From assembly GCA_017408395.1 (NCBI GenBank), contig JAFQUQ010000048.1, positions 1-63,818 of the forward strand: DNA of 63,818 nucleotides, in the 5' to 3' direction. Positions within the stretch are counted from its first letter, which is position 1. Each line of letters starts with the position of its first letter. The position numbers were made by a program, and so were the translations under genes. This document shows, piece by piece, positions 50,036-59,577 of the stretch. Under the pieces are notes generated by a model. That model was not told the DNA's origin. It ran no database searches and worked only from the letters and a program-made list of their open reading frames with translations. The stretch is from Oscillospiraceae bacterium (GTDB lineage: Bacteria > Bacillota > Clostridia > Oscillospirales > Ruminococcaceae).

Positions 50036-51601
50036 TTACTTAGCGTATTCAACTGCACGGCTTTCACGAATAATATTGACTTTGATCTGTCCCGGATAAT
50101 CCATTTCATCTTCAATACGTTTTGCAATATCCCTTGCAACAATGATCATCTTTTCATCGTTGATCTGGTCAGGGTAAACCATAATACGAACTTCACGGCC
50201 TGCCTGAATAGCGAAGGATTTCTCTACGCCCTCATAGGAAGTACAGATTTCCTCAAGCTTTTCAAGACGCTTGATGTAGTTCTCGTAGTTTTCGCTTCTT
50301 GCACCCGGTCTTGCAGCTGAAATAGCGTCGGCAGCCTGAACGAGTGCGGCGATAACGGTTTTGATCTCAACATCGCCGTGGTGAGCTTCGATAGCGTGAA
50401 TAACATCAGGGCATTCCTTGTACTTACGGCAGACATCAACACCGATCTGAACGTGTGAGCCTTCGATCTCGTAGCTGAGAGCCTTGCCGATGTCGTGGAG
50501 AAGACCTGCACGTCTTGCCATATTAGCGTCAACGCCAAGCTCGGAAGCCATAATACCTGCCAGATGAGCAACTTCAACGGAGTGGTTGAGTACGTTCTGG
50601 CGGTAGGATGTTCTGTAATGGAGACGTCCGAGGAGACGTACAAGCTCGTGGTTGAGGCCGTGTACGTTGGTTTCGAGAACCGCACGTTCACCCTCCTGCT
50701 TGATAATGTGTTCAACCTCGCGTCTTGCCTTGTCAACCATTTCCTCAATTCTGGAAGGATGGATACGGCCGTCTGCGATAAGCTTTTCAAGAGCAATTCT
50801 TGCAACCTCACGTCTTGCCTGGTCGAAGCAGGAAAGAGTGATAGCTTCAGGTGTGTCGTCAATGATAAGGTCAACGCCTGTAAGAGTTTCGAGGGTACGG
50901 ATGTTACGGCCTTCACGTCCGATGATACGACCCTTCATTTCGTCGTTAGGCAGCGGAACAACTGAAACAGCTGATTCCGAAACCTGATCTGCGGAGCACT
51001 TTGAAATTGCAAGGGAAATAAGGTTTCTTGCCTTTTCCTCACATTCATCCTTAAGCTGCTGCTCATAGGACTGTATTTTCAGTGCCTTTTCGTGAACAAG
51101 CTCGTTTTCCAGCATTGAGAGCAGGTGTTCCTTTGCCTGTTCCATTGTAAACTGAGAAATTCTTTCAAGAATTTCCATCTGTGATTTCTTGATCTTGTCA
51201 GCTTCTTCAAGCTTTTCGTCAGCCTGCTTAAGCTTTTTCTGAAGGATCTCGTCCTTCTTTTCGATAGCGTCGTTCTTCTTGTCAAGGTTTTCTTCCTTCT
51301 GCTGAATACGGCGTTCCTGACGGGAAAGCTCGTTTCTGCGTTCCTTTGTTTCCTTTTCAAGCTCGGAACGGCTCTTGTGGATCTCGTCCTTAGCCTCTAC
51401 AAGGGCAATTTTCTTTTTGTTTTCAGCTTCCTTCTTTGCGTCCTCAACGATACGCTCAGCTTCCTTTTCAGCTGAACCGATAGCGGCTTCCGCCTGCTGT
51501 TTGCGGTAGTTTACACCGACCTTAAACAGTGTAACGCCTGCGATAACCGCACTGATAACAGCAGAAACTATCGCTGCGAGAATAACTGTACCTGTGGTCA
51601 C
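50036..51601 (-). CDS. rny: Ribonuclease Y
   Basis: A 521-residue membrane-anchored endoribonuclease that starts mRNA decay. Residues about 5-27 form the membrane anchor. A long charged coiled coil follows to about residue 205. The KH domain has [20 protein letters not shown]. The HD domain has [10 protein letters not shown] and [11 protein letters not shown] (His and Asp ligands), then HHGDVE. The start is GTG at 51601 behind GGAGGTAAG. Unlike Bacillus, rny is not next to ymdB. A probable promoter 400 bases upstream gives a very long leader. Confidence 0.97.
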   Translation of the reverse strand: MTTGTVILAAIVSAVISAVIAGVTLFKVGVNYRKQQAEAAIGSAEKEAERIVEDAKKEAENKKKIALVEAKDEIHKSRSELEKETKERRNELSRQERRIQQKEENLDKKNDAIEKKDEILQKKLKQADEKLEEADKIKKSQMEILERISQFTMEQAKEHLLSMLENELVHEKALKIQSYEQQLKDECEEKARNLISLAISKCSADQVSESAVSVVPLPNDEMKGRIIGREGRNIRTLETLTGVDLIIDDTPEAITLSCFDQARREVARIALEKLIADGRIHPSRIEEMVDKARREVEHIIKQEGERAVLETNVHGLNHELVRLLGRLHYRTSYRQNVLNHSVEVAHLAGIMASELGVDANMARRAGLLHDIGKALSYEIEGSHVQIGVDVCRKYKECPDVIHAIEAHHGDVEIKTVIAALVQAADAISAARPGARSENYENYIKRLEKLEEICTSYEGVEKSFAIQAGREVRIMVYPDQINDEKMIIVARDIAKRIEDEMDYPGQIKVNIIRESRAVEYAK

Positions 51602-51615
51602 TTTCTCTTACCTCC

Positions 51616-52008
51616 TTAATTTTCATAAAATAATGCAGAAAATCTTACCTCGGAGGTCGGAATTGAAAGGTATTCACTATAAAATATCCAAAATACGGCA
51701 TATAAAAGCAGCAATGCCGTCGGAAAAATAAAAATATTCGCCCGAATAATATCCCCAATCTGAATTTTTAAACAATATTTCTGTACACGTTGTATATTAA
51801 AGTAAATAAATACTGTCTGTATAGAATAATGCGTTTCAAAAAAGTAAATATAAATTGTGATAATATATGAAAACCTTCTATCCAACCATAGAAGTAAATA
51901 AAAAATAGAGCTGCAATGTATATTCCGAAGCAGGAAATACGAGGAAATTTCGCCTGGGTTTATATGTAAACGCATTCCTGCAAACAATAATATATATTTA
52001 TATTGCAT
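51616..52008 (-). CDS. Possible small hydrophobic protein in the rny leader
   Basis: A 130-codon open frame in AT-rich DNA, ending 14 bases before the rny start so that its TAA overlaps the rny AGGAGG. The product is rich in Ile, Tyr, Phe and Leu, with two or three possible membrane stretches (SIFYLLLWLDRRFSYIITIY; ANIFIFPTALLLLYAVFWIFY). No family is recognised. There is no good ribosome binding site before its ATG. T-rich sequence lowers the chance of stops, so an accidental frame is quite possible. Its first codon is only about 4 bases after the predicted transcription start. Confidence 0.25.
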   Translation of the reverse strand: MQYKYILLFAGMRLHINPGEISSYFLLRNIHCSSIFYLLLWLDRRFSYIITIYIYFFETHYSIQTVFIYFNIQRVQKYCLKIQIGDIIRANIFIFPTALLLLYAVFWIFYSEYLSIPTSEVRFSALFYEN

Positions 52009-52018
52009 TCATTCTTTT

Positions 52019-52047
52019 ATTTTAATATAAAACGTTTAACTTGTCAA
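52019..52047 (-). promoter_or_regulatory. Probable rny promoter with ~410-nt leader
   Basis: On the minus strand TTGACA (52047-52042), 17-bp spacer, TAAAAT (52024-52019). No better promoter is seen closer to rny, although the AT-rich leader could hide one. The 51602-52111 gap is otherwise AT-rich and without a confident gene. Confidence 0.6.
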
Positions 52048-52111
52048 GGACAATTATACAATTTGACACTATTTCATAATAAAAACAGTCCCAAGCTGTT
52101 AAAAAAGACGG

Positions 52112-52140
52112 TTGACAAAATTAAAAATGGGTGGTATCAT
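52112..52140 (+). promoter_or_regulatory. Promoter of the thrS T-box transcript
   Basis: A consensus TTGACA (52112-52117), 17-bp spacer and TATCAT (52135-52140) give a transcript start near 52147, at the beginning of the T-box leader. Confidence 0.85.
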
Positions 52141-52146
52141 TATTTA

Positions 52147-52410
52147 TATAAATCAAAGCGTTGATAAAGGAAGGCACATTACAACGTGGTTTTCAGAGAG
52201 TTTCCGTCATCGGCTGAAAGCGGAAATAAATTGCAGTTCTGTGCACACCGCCTTTTGAGCCCGTCTAATAAGCGGCGTCTGCTCACGTTACAGAGCGTTA
52301 ACGAGGTGTAGTCTTATACTATAAGTATATTTCTGCATAAATTCGGGTGGAAACACGGTATGTTTATTATCGTCCCTTAGTCTGCACAACCGCAGATTAA
52401 GGGATTTTTT
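52147..52410 (+). promoter_or_regulatory. T-box leader, probably threonine-specific
   Basis: The leader has the T-box Stem I features CAGAGAG (52195-52201) and a TTTCCG/CGGAAA apical stem. ACACCGCCTTTTGAG follows, where ACC (52247-52249) is the likely threonine specifier. It also has the T-box sequence ATTCGGGTGG AAACACGG (52341-52358) and a terminator stem TCCCTTA...TAAGGGA (52373-52404) followed by T6. Uncharged tRNA-Thr would favour the antiterminator and raise expression. The specifier assignment is inferred from its position and from thrS downstream. Confidence 0.92.
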
Positions 52411-52427
52411 GTTTTGACGGAGTTTTT

Positions 52428-52928
52428 ATGGTTAGTAAAGGAAAAATAATCGGATTTATTGTAGTTTCGCTGCTGTGCGGATTTGCAATCAAATTGATCG
52501 GGATAGTGTGCAAGCTGTTTCTGGGCGGCAGCACCATTATAACCCTGACGCTTATGGGGCTGACGGCAATATGGATAGTAAAGGAAACCAGAGTATGGTA
52601 CCTTTTTCCGCTGACCTCCCTTGTGACTGCGCTTATTTCGGATGTATCGTCCACAAAGAAATTTGCAGACATCATAAACGGAACGGCTTCCTTTTATTCA
52701 TTCCTTGATGAGAGGATCGTTGAAAAGGTTACGGAGCTTACGGAAAAGCTGGGTGACGGTTTCAGTATGAGCCTTACAGCGGCGGTGGCAATTTACAATT
52801 TAATTGATACCGTAGGAATGTTTCTGCTGACAATGCTGATTTCATTTATTGCAAAATGTATATTAGAAAAAATGGGTAACAATACTATTAAAAATGGAGG
52901 AAAAGAAAATGATCAAGCTCACACTTAA
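52428..52928 (+). CDS. Small membrane protein between T-box and thrS
   Basis: A 166-residue protein with membrane segments near residues 7-24, 32-50, 57-72 and 120-142 and a polar tail. No family is recognised. GACGGAG lies five to six bases before the ATG. It is directly behind the threonine T-box terminator, and its 3' end overlaps the thrS start by 20 bases, so it is co-transcribed and probably coupled with thrS. A threonine-responsive transporter or accessory role is possible but is pure inference. Confidence 0.75.
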   Translation: MVSKGKIIGFIVVSLLCGFAIKLIGIVCKLFLGGSTIITLTLMGLTAIWIVKETRVWYLFPLTSLVTALISDVSSTKKFADIINGTASFYSFLDERIVEKVTELTEKLGDGFSMSLTAAVAIYNLIDTVGMFLLTMLISFIAKCILEKMGNNTIKNGGKENDQAHT

Positions 52929-54858
52929 GGACGGCTCCGTAAGAGAAGCCGAGGGCGGCGTTGCTGCTGCCGAGATCGTAAAGGGCATAGGCATGGGACT
53001 TTACAAGTCTGCTTGCTCCGTAAAAATCAACGGAAACGTATGCGATCTCCGTACAATCATCAATGAGGACTGCGATTTTGAAGTTCTCACATTTGACAGC
53101 AAGGACGGTCAGAAGACATTCAATCATACAGCTTCCCACATTCTTGCTCAGGCTGTAAAGAGACTTTATCCTAACGCTAAGCTTGCTATCGGTCCTGCTA
53201 TCGACGACGGCTTCTACTATGACTTCGACGTTGAAAAGGCATTTACACAGGAAGACCTTGACAAGCTTGAAGCTGAAATGAAGAAGATTGTCAAGGAAGG
53301 CATTGAGCTTGAAAAGTTTGAGCTTCCTGTTGACGAAGCGATTAAGATGCTTGAAGAAATGGGCGAGCCTTACAAGGTTGAACTCTGCAAGGAACACGCT
53401 GACAACGGCGAAAACATTTCCTTCTACAAGCAGGGCGATTTCACAGACCTCTGTGCAGGTCCTCACCTTATGAATACAGGCGTTGTCAAGGCGTTCAAGC
53501 TTACAGCGGTAACAGGCGCTTACTGGAGAGGCGACGCAAAGGGCAAGCAGCTTTCCCGTATTTACGGTACAGCATTCCCTAAGGCAAGCCAGCTTGAAGA
53601 ACACCTCAAGCAGCTTGAAGAAGCAAGAAAGAACGACCACAATAAGCTTGGCCGTGAACTTGAATATTTTACAACAGTTGACTATATCGGACAGGGTCTT
53701 CCTATCCTTCTTCCTAAGGGTGCAAAGGTTATCCAGCTTCTCCAGAGATGGGTTGAAGATACAGAAGAAAAGAGGGGCTACCTCCTTACAAAGACACCTT
53801 TTATGGCTAAGAGAGACCTTTACAAGATTTCAGGCCACTGGGATCACTACCGTGACGGTATGTTTATTCTCGGCGACCCTGACGATGAGGAAAAGGAATG
53901 CTTTGCACTCCGTCCTATGACTTGTCCTTTCCAGTATCAGGTATTCTTAAACAGACAGCGTTCCTACCGTGACCTTCCTATGCGTCTGGGTGAAACATCC
54001 ACACTTTTCCGTAACGAGGACAGCGGTGAAATGCACGGTCTTATCAGAGTAAGACAGTTTACAATTTCCGAAGGTCACCTCATTCTCCGTCCCGAACAGC
54101 TTGAAGAAGAATTCAAGGGCTGTCTTGAGCTGGCTAAATACTGCCTTGAAACAGTAGGTATGCTTGAAAACTGCTCATTCAGATTCTCACAGTGGGATCC
54201 TGCAAATCCTAAGAACAAGTACGAAGGCACAGCTGAACAGTGGGAAGAAGCACAGGCTGTTATGAAGAAAATTCTTGACAATCTCGGCGTAGATTACGAA
54301 ATCGGCATTGACGAGGCTGCTTTCTACGGTCCTAAGCTTGACATTCAGTATAAGAACGTATTCGGCAAGGAAGATACAATCGTTACAATTCAGATTGATA
54401 TGCTTCTTGCTGCAAAATTCGGTATGGAATATGTTGATGTGGACGGTACAAAGAGAAATCCTTACATTATCCACAGAACATCTCTCGGCTGCTACGAGCG
54501 TACACTTGCATACATCATTGAACGCTTCGGCGGCAAGCTTCCTCTCTGGATGGCTCCTGAGCAGGTAAGAATTCTTCCTGTAACAGACAGAGCAAAGGAA
54601 TATGCAGAGGGTATCCTTGCAAAGATGGACGCAAGAGGAATGAGAGTAACAATTGACAACAGAAACGAAAAGATCGGCTATAAGATCCGTCAGGCACAGC
54701 TTGAAAAGGTACCGTATTTCTTTATCGTAGGCGATAAGGAAGCAGAGGAAAATACAATTTCTCTCCGTTCAAGAAAGGACGGCGACCTCGGTGCAATGCC
54801 TGTTGACGAGGTACTGGCTAAGATTTATGAAGAAAACGACACTAAGGCACACGACTAA
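52909..54858 (+). CDS. thrS: Threonyl-tRNA synthetase
   Basis: A 649-residue class II synthetase. An N-terminal TGS domain (residues 1-60) and an editing domain with HTASHILAQAVKRLYP and a CAGPHL zinc-type site are followed by the catalytic core. The core has motif 2 FRNEDSGEMHGLIRVRQF and the zinc ligands in LRPMTCPFQYQVF, HGLIRVRQF and IHRTSLGCYERTLAYIIERF. The anticodon-binding domain starts near ILPVTDRAKEYAEG. ATG 52909 has GGAGG eight bases upstream; an ATG at 52894 would overlap that site. Codon use is that of a highly expressed gene. Confidence 0.97.
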   Translation: MIKLTLKDGSVREAEGGVAAAEIVKGIGMGLYKSACSVKINGNVCDLRTIINEDCDFEVLTFDSKDGQKTFNHTASHILAQAVKRLYPNAKLAIGPAIDDGFYYDFDVEKAFTQEDLDKLEAEMKKIVKEGIELEKFELPVDEAIKMLEEMGEPYKVELCKEHADNGENISFYKQGDFTDLCAGPHLMNTGVVKAFKLTAVTGAYWRGDAKGKQLSRIYGTAFPKASQLEEHLKQLEEARKNDHNKLGRELEYFTTVDYIGQGLPILLPKGAKVIQLLQRWVEDTEEKRGYLLTKTPFMAKRDLYKISGHWDHYRDGMFILGDPDDEEKECFALRPMTCPFQYQVFLNRQRSYRDLPMRLGETSTLFRNEDSGEMHGLIRVRQFTISEGHLILRPEQLEEEFKGCLELAKYCLETVGMLENCSFRFSQWDPANPKNKYEGTAEQWEEAQAVMKKILDNLGVDYEIGIDEAAFYGPKLDIQYKNVFGKEDTIVTIQIDMLLAAKFGMEYVDVDGTKRNPYIIHRTSLGCYERTLAYIIERFGGKLPLWMAPEQVRILPVTDRAKEYAEGILAKMDARGMRVTIDNRNEKIGYKIRQAQLEKVPYFFIVGDKEAEENTISLRSRKDGDLGAMPVDEVLAKIYEENDTKAHD

Positions 54859-54999
54859 GCAAACTGACCCGACACTGAAGTTTAGGTCAAGCCTTTTCAA
54901 AATGGCTTGAAAGCAAACTGCGTTTGCTTGGGTTCAAAGGGACAGCGTCACTTGCGAGGTTAAGGGCAGAGCCCTTAGCAAATCCAAGCAAAAACAAAG

Positions 55000-55080
55000 C
55001 GCAATTCAGCGTAAATACCCAAAGATGAGAGCGTTAATAAATCTCAATAATCTTAAGTGGTACGTTAATCTGAATTGCGC
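55000..55080 (+). repeat. 81-bp GCGCAATTCAG palindromic unit, copy 1
   Basis: Bounded by GCGCAATTCAG and its exact inverse CTGAATTGCGC. Aligns end to end with copy 2 (reverse orientation), with clear identity at both ends and at GAT(G/A)AG and ATCTTAA inside. Confidence 0.85.
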
Positions 55081-55113
55081 TTAATTTTTATCAATTTTAA
55101 ATAAAACTAACTC

Positions 55114-55160
55114 TCGTTACAAGTCGGAAACAAGCGGAAGCGTTTTCCGACTTGTAACGA
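55114..55160. repeat. Perfect 17-bp stem-loop in the island
   Basis: TCGTTACAAGTCGGAAA (55114-55130) and its exact inverse (55144-55160) enclose a 13-nt loop. Not followed by a T tract. Confidence 0.8.
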
Positions 55161-55197
55161 CAAAACAACCCCCAAACAAGGGACTACCGTGCGAAAC

Positions 55198-55274
55198 GTC
55201 AATAAGCATTCATTCGTCAGTACTTGAATAAATATAATGTTTTCTTAAGTGCTGATGGATAACGACTTATTGAC
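55198..55274. repeat. 77-bp imperfect palindrome in the island
   Basis: GTCAATAAG (55198-55206) and CTTATTGAC (55266-55274) bound an imperfect stem with ATTCGTCAGTACTTGA against TTAAGTGCTGATGGAT. Confidence 0.7.
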
Positions 55275-55304
55275 TTTTAGTAAAAAATTATTTTTTTAGT
55301 TGTG

Positions 55305-55351
55305 TTGGTGTTAGTCAAAAAACGCTTTCGCTTATTTTCGACTAACACCAA
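55305..55351. repeat. 12-bp stem-loop in the island
   Basis: TTGGTGTTAGTC (55305-55316) and GACTAACACCAA (55340-55351) enclose a 23-nt loop. Confidence 0.75.
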
Positions 55352-55384
55352 GATTTTGTTTGGCTTATAACGGTTAAAATTTAA

Positions 55385-55466
55385 GCGCAATTCAGATTGA
55401 CGGGCTTTTTAAGATAGTATAAACCTGACAGTTTTACTTATCCTCGCCTTTTACGTTGAATTGCGC
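55385..55466 (-). repeat. 82-bp GCGCAATTCAG palindromic unit, copy 2
   Basis: Starts GCGCAATTCAGATTGACGGG and ends TACGTTGAATTGCGC. It is the reverse-oriented relative of the unit at 55000-55080. Confidence 0.85.
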
Positions 55467-55568
55467 TTTCGTTTTGCTTTTTATTTTGCTTGAATTTGCT
55501 AAGGACTCTGCCCTTAACCCGCCAAAGGCTCTGCCTTTGGATTCCGCAACCCTTTGAAAAGGGTTGAC

Positions 55569-58500
55569 CTAAACTTTAACGTCGGGCTGTTTTGTTTTGT
55601 GCATAATATTTATCACCGATTCCATAAGCTCCACAGGCTTATCGCCCTTTGCAAGCTTTACGGCAATATACGGTTTATCGGAGCCGTTTACGGTCACTCT
55701 GTTCTTATACACCGCAACAAGACCCTGCACCTGTTCAAGGGTTGCATTTTTCAGGAAGAAAAGCATTGCTCCGCTTCGCTGTGTGATTTCCGTGATACCT
55801 AAATCCCCTGCCATATTACGCACAAGGGCAACGGTGATGAGTCCCTGTATTGCTTTCGGCGGCTCGCCGTAACGGTCTATAAGCTCGTCGATAAGATCCA
55901 TACTGTCCTCGTTGTTGCGTAATGACGCAATTTTACGGTAAACATCAAGTCGTCCTGCCAGACTTTCAATGTAGCGCTCAGGAATGTGGGCTTCAATCTG
56001 AAGGTCAACAAGACATTCTTCGGGACGGTGGGGCGGAATTTCACCCTTCTGCTCGGCAATTGCTTCGGATAAAAGCTGTAAATACATATCGTATCCTACC
56101 GCTTCCATATGTCCGTGCTGTTTACCGCCTAAAATTGAGCCTGCACCTCTGATTTCAAGGTCACGCATTGCAATTCTGAAGCCGCTTCCGAACTGTGTGA
56201 ACTCACGGATAGCGTCAAGACGCTTTGCGGCAATTTCCGTCAGGACTTTACCTCTGCGGAAGGTGAAATATGCAAACGCACGTCGGTTTGAACGTCCTAC
56301 ACGTCCTCTCAGCTGATAAAGCTGGGAAAGTCCAAGCCTGTCGGCGTCTTCGATGACAAGGGTGTTTACATTGGGGATGTCCACGCCTGTTTCGATTAAG
56401 GTAGTGCAGACGAGAATGTCAATTTCGTGCTCGATGAGCTGCTGCCAGATGTCGGAAAGCTGTTCTTCCGTAAGCTGACCGTGGGCAATGCCTATTCTTG
56501 CGTCGGGCAGCATTTTCGCAAGACCTGCCGCACAGCTTTCGATGCTGTCGATACGGTTATGGATATAGTAAACCTGACCGCCTCTGCGCAGCTCCTTTGT
56601 TATCGCCTGAACGATAACGCCCATATTATGCTCGATAACGTAAGTCTGGACAGGGTGTCTGTCAACAGGCGGCTCCTCGATTACGCTCATATCACGTATT
56701 CCGCTCATTGCCATATTCAAAGTACGTGGGATAGGCGTTGCGGAAAGCGTAAGCACGTCTACGCCTGCAAATACTTCCTTAAAGCGTTCCTTGTGGGCAA
56801 CGCCGAAACGCTGTTCCTCGTCTATGATAACAAGACCCAGGTCTTTAAACTTTACGTCCTTCTGAACAAGACGGTGCGTACCGATTATCATATCGATTTC
56901 GCCTCTGTGAAGCTGCTTGACGATTTCCTCCTGCTCCTTTTTATTGCGGAAACGGGAGAGAAGCTGTATTTTTACGGGGAAATGCTCAAAGCGTTTCATT
57001 GCACTCTGATAATGCTGCCACGCAAGAACGGTGGTAGGTGTAAGCAGCACGCACTGTTTGCCGTCCATCATACATTTGAATGCGGCTCTGAAAGCGACTT
57101 CTGTTTTACCGAAGCCAACGTCTCCGCAGAGGAGTCTGTCCATTGGAGAGGTTTTTTCCATATCCTCCTTGATTTCCTGCACACAGCGGAGCTGGTCGTC
57201 GGTTTCCTCGTAAGGAAATCGTCCCTCAAAATCGTTCTGCCAGTCGGTGTCCTCGGAGAAAGCAAAACCCTTTGTCTGACTGCGGACAGCGTAAAGCCTT
57301 GTAAGCTCTTCCGCCATATCCTTTACAGCCTTTTTGACTCTGTTACGGGTCTTCTGCCACTCATTTGAGGACAGCTTGTTTAATTTTACGCCCGAATCAT
57401 CTCGTGGACCGATATATTTTGAAACCATATCAAGCTGGTTTACGGGAACGTAAAGCACGTCCGTACCTGCATACTGAATGGTGATGTAATCCTTTGTAAT
57501 GCCTTCCATTTCAAGCTTTTTAATGCCCTGAAAGCGTCCGATACCGTGAAGAGCGTGAACAACAAGGTCGCCCGGTATAATGTCGGAAAGTGACTTGATT
57601 TCCTCGCCCTTCTTGGCTTTTTTAAGCTTGCGCTTTGAAACGGTTGCTCTTGCCTGAGTGATGAGTGCGGATTTTATATCGGGGTAGTCGTAGCCTGAGC
57701 TTACACAGCCTGTTGTAAGCAGCACACGTCCCTTTATAAGCTCCGACTCCTGCTTTAAAATATCACAGGGTATGCCCTCGTCACGAAGGTCCTGGGCAAT
57801 GATAGGAAGAGTCTTTTCCGAGCCTGCCATAACAATGACGGAATAGCCGCTTTTACAGTAGCTTTGCAGGTCTTCTATAAGCTGACGTATTTCGCCGCCC
57901 CAGGGTGCGGTCTGATTTGCAGTAACCGTCAGCAGACGTTTAAACCGCACATCATCGCTGCTTCTCATAAAGGAATTCATATAAATTCCCGTGAAATCAT
58001 CTGCCCTTGAAGCAAGCTCGCCCATTTCAAGCATAAACGAGCCTAAACCCTTGCAGAGTTCCTCGTCCTCGTAGAGAATTTTTACGTCCTCTGCGTGCTG
58101 GGAAAGTATTGCACGGAGTTTTTCGATACAGTTGCGGTATTCGCTGAAAACAACGACGCTGTGTTCAGGGTCGAGGTAGTCGAAAATCGTAGCTGTTTCG
58201 CCGTATGCAAGGGTAAGGTATTTGTCGGTACTGCCTAAGCTTACGCCTGTTTTAAGCTTGTCGATGTCGGCGGAAATTCTGCTTCGGACAGCTTCCGCAC
58301 GTTTACCTCGCTGTGATTTTGAAAGGGTTTCAAGGCGGTTTATAAATTCGTCGGTATCGCCTGTGAGGACTTCCATTGCAGGTGCGATTTCAAGGGATTT
58401 TGCAGGCTCTCCCCTGCGCTGTGATTCAGGGTCAAAGTATGCCATAGAGTCAATTTCGTCGCCCCACAGCTCAATACGCACAGGCAGAGCTTCGTTTACA

Positions 58501-59054
58501 GGGAAAATGTCGATAATAGACCCTCTTACGGAAAACTGGGACGGACCCTCTACCTTGTCGCATCGTGAATAGCCTGCGGAAACAAGCTGTGCGGTAAGCT
58601 TCGTGACATCAATGGAGTCGTCGGGAGAAATGTTTACCGTGTGGAATTTAAGCGCTTCGGGAGGGAGTGTAAGCTGCATTGCCGCTTCTGCGGAAGCGCA
58701 TACAAAACGGCAGGTGTTATCCGCAAGACGGGTAAGCACACCAAGACGGGTGTGCTCGTATTCTCTTGAAACAGACTCCACCCCTGTAAATGTAAAATCC
58801 TTTGCAGGATAGACATAAGCGCATACTTCTCCTGCCATTTCGTTCATATCGTCGCAGATACGCTTTGCGGAAGCTTCGTCCTCGGCAATCACGAGAACGG
58901 GAGAGTAGTCATATATACCCAGTGTAAGCTGTGCCTTGTGTATACCCGAAACGCCCGTTACCGAAACAGGGGACTCTCCCCTTTCCACGGAAAGCTTAAG
59001 GTCCTTGAACAGCTCCAGATTTTCTATTGCTTTTGTAAAAATTGAATTTGACAT
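55569..59054 (-). CDS. mfd: Transcription-repair coupling factor Mfd
   Basis: A 1161-residue ATPase that removes RNA polymerase stalled at DNA damage and recruits UvrA. The N-terminal UvrB-like region includes [13 protein letters not shown] and [17 protein letters not shown]. The RNA polymerase-interacting domain has [20 protein letters not shown]. The RecG-like motor has Walker [31 protein letters not shown] and [10 protein letters not shown]. The C-terminal TRCF domain follows. ATG 59054 has CGGAG five bases upstream; earlier Mets lie in the flanking repeat. The last codons (PDVKV, stop TAG) are made of the inverted end of the adjacent 719-bp island. Confidence 0.97.
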   Translation of the reverse strand: MSNSIFTKAIENLELFKDLKLSVERGESPVSVTGVSGIHKAQLTLGIYDYSPVLVIAEDEASAKRICDDMNEMAGEVCAYVYPAKDFTFTGVESVSREYEHTRLGVLTRLADNTCRFVCASAEAAMQLTLPPEALKFHTVNISPDDSIDVTKLTAQLVSAGYSRCDKVEGPSQFSVRGSIIDIFPVNEALPVRIELWGDEIDSMAYFDPESQRRGEPAKSLEIAPAMEVLTGDTDEFINRLETLSKSQRGKRAEAVRSRISADIDKLKTGVSLGSTDKYLTLAYGETATIFDYLDPEHSVVVFSEYRNCIEKLRAILSQHAEDVKILYEDEELCKGLGSFMLEMGELASRADDFTGIYMNSFMRSSDDVRFKRLLTVTANQTAPWGGEIRQLIEDLQSYCKSGYSVIVMAGSEKTLPIIAQDLRDEGIPCDILKQESELIKGRVLLTTGCVSSGYDYPDIKSALITQARATVSKRKLKKAKKGEEIKSLSDIIPGDLVVHALHGIGRFQGIKKLEMEGITKDYITIQYAGTDVLYVPVNQLDMVSKYIGPRDDSGVKLNKLSSNEWQKTRNRVKKAVKDMAEELTRLYAVRSQTKGFAFSEDTDWQNDFEGRFPYEETDDQLRCVQEIKEDMEKTSPMDRLLCGDVGFGKTEVAFRAAFKCMMDGKQCVLLTPTTVLAWQHYQSAMKRFEHFPVKIQLLSRFRNKKEQEEIVKQLHRGEIDMIIGTHRLVQKDVKFKDLGLVIIDEEQRFGVAHKERFKEVFAGVDVLTLSATPIPRTLNMAMSGIRDMSVIEEPPVDRHPVQTYVIEHNMGVIVQAITKELRRGGQVYYIHNRIDSIESCAAGLAKMLPDARIGIAHGQLTEEQLSDIWQQLIEHEIDILVCTTLIETGVDIPNVNTLVIEDADRLGLSQLYQLRGRVGRSNRRAFAYFTFRRGKVLTEIAAKRLDAIREFTQFGSGFRIAMRDLEIRGAGSILGGKQHGHMEAVGYDMYLQLLSEAIAEQKGEIPPHRPEECLVDLQIEAHIPERYIESLAGRLDVYRKIASLRNNEDSMDLIDELIDRYGEPPKAIQGLITVALVRNMAGDLGITEITQRSGAMLFFLKNATLEQVQGLVAVYKNRVTVNGSDKPYIAVKLAKGDKPVELMESVINIMHKTKQPDVKV

Positions 59055-59073
59055 AAATGCTCCGTTTCTTAAA

Positions 59074-59193
59074 AAGGCTTCTCCTTGAGGAGAAGCTGTC
59101 ACCGCAGGTGACTGATGAGGTGATTGCTCTGCACGTATTAATCACCTCATCCGCCTCGCCTTGCTCGGCACCTTCCCCTCAAGGGGAAGGCTT
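59074..59193 (+). repeat. 120-bp repeat flanking a DUF559 gene, copy L
   Basis: Contains the hairpins CTTCTCCTTGAGGAGAAG and CCTTCCCCTCAAGGGGAAGG at its two ends and an inner 12-bp stem GATGAGGTGATT / AATCACCTCATC. It is over 90 percent identical to the copy at 59578-59697 in the same orientation. The end of the DUF559 reading frame lies inside it. Confidence 0.9.
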
Positions 59194-59550
59194 TGTTGAT
59201 ATTATTGATATATGACTTGATATATCTGCACAAACGCCATTAAAATTCTGATGAATTTCAAGATTAGAATAGCGTAAAACAGTAATTCCAAGCGAATTCA
59301 GATATAGATCTCTTTTATGGTCATAAGAAAGGCCTTCGTTGGTGTAATGTTGTGAACCGTCGAGTTCAATTACCAGTTTTGAAGAGGCGCAATAAAAATC
59401 AACAATGTAATTCCCGATGACTTTTTGCCTGTTTACTGTAACAGGCAATAGTTTTAAAAAATCATACCACAAGCGACGCTCTTCTTTAGTCATATTTTTT
59501 CGCAGATTCTGTGAAATGGGGGTTAAATGTGAATTGCTTTGTCTGTTCAT
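59179..59550 (-). CDS. DUF559-domain endonuclease-like protein
   Basis: A 123-residue protein of the DUF559 family (Vsr/PD-(D/E)XK fold). LRKNMTKEERRLWYDFLK precedes the core, with VIGNYIVDFYCASSKLVIELDGSQH carrying the D...E-x-D-type catalytic pair (D in VDFY, E and D in IELDG), and RDLYLNSLGITVLRYSN follows. Such proteins are predicted nucleases; many are found in mobile contexts. The last residues and stop codon lie in the left 120-bp repeat. It has no neighbour partner other than the repeats on both sides. Confidence 0.9.
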   Translation of the reverse strand: MNRQSNSHLTPISQNLRKNMTKEERRLWYDFLKLLPVTVNRQKVIGNYIVDFYCASSKLVIELDGSQHYTNEGLSYDHKRDLYLNSLGITVLRYSNLEIHQNFNGVCADISSHISIISTKPSP

Positions 59551-59577
59551 AAAATCACCTGATATTTTAAGTGCATA

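Larger units (their letters stand above)
54868..55586. repeat. 719-bp island of nested palindromes with inverted ends
   Basis: The two ends are inverted copies: AAGTTTAGGTCAA at 54878-54890 and TTGACCTAAACTT at 55564-55576, with CCCGAC / GTCGGG outside them. Similarity continues inward about 200 bp on each side, including GGTTAAGGGCAGAGCCCTTAG. Inside are two 81-82 bp palindromic units, two perfect hairpins and a 77-bp imperfect palindrome. No gene is present. The right end reaches into the last codons of mfd. It resembles a non-autonomous mobile or structured-RNA element. Confidence 0.85.

Noticed and set aside
52147-52410. A riboswitch other than a T-box
   Set aside because: The CAGAGAG motif, ATTCGGGTGG box and terminator fit a T-box and thrS follows.
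54859-55568. A tRNA or small RNA gene in the 719-bp island
   Set aside because: Hairpins are perfect and symmetric with no cloverleaf or T-loop sequence; no clear promoter-terminator pair frames a small RNA.
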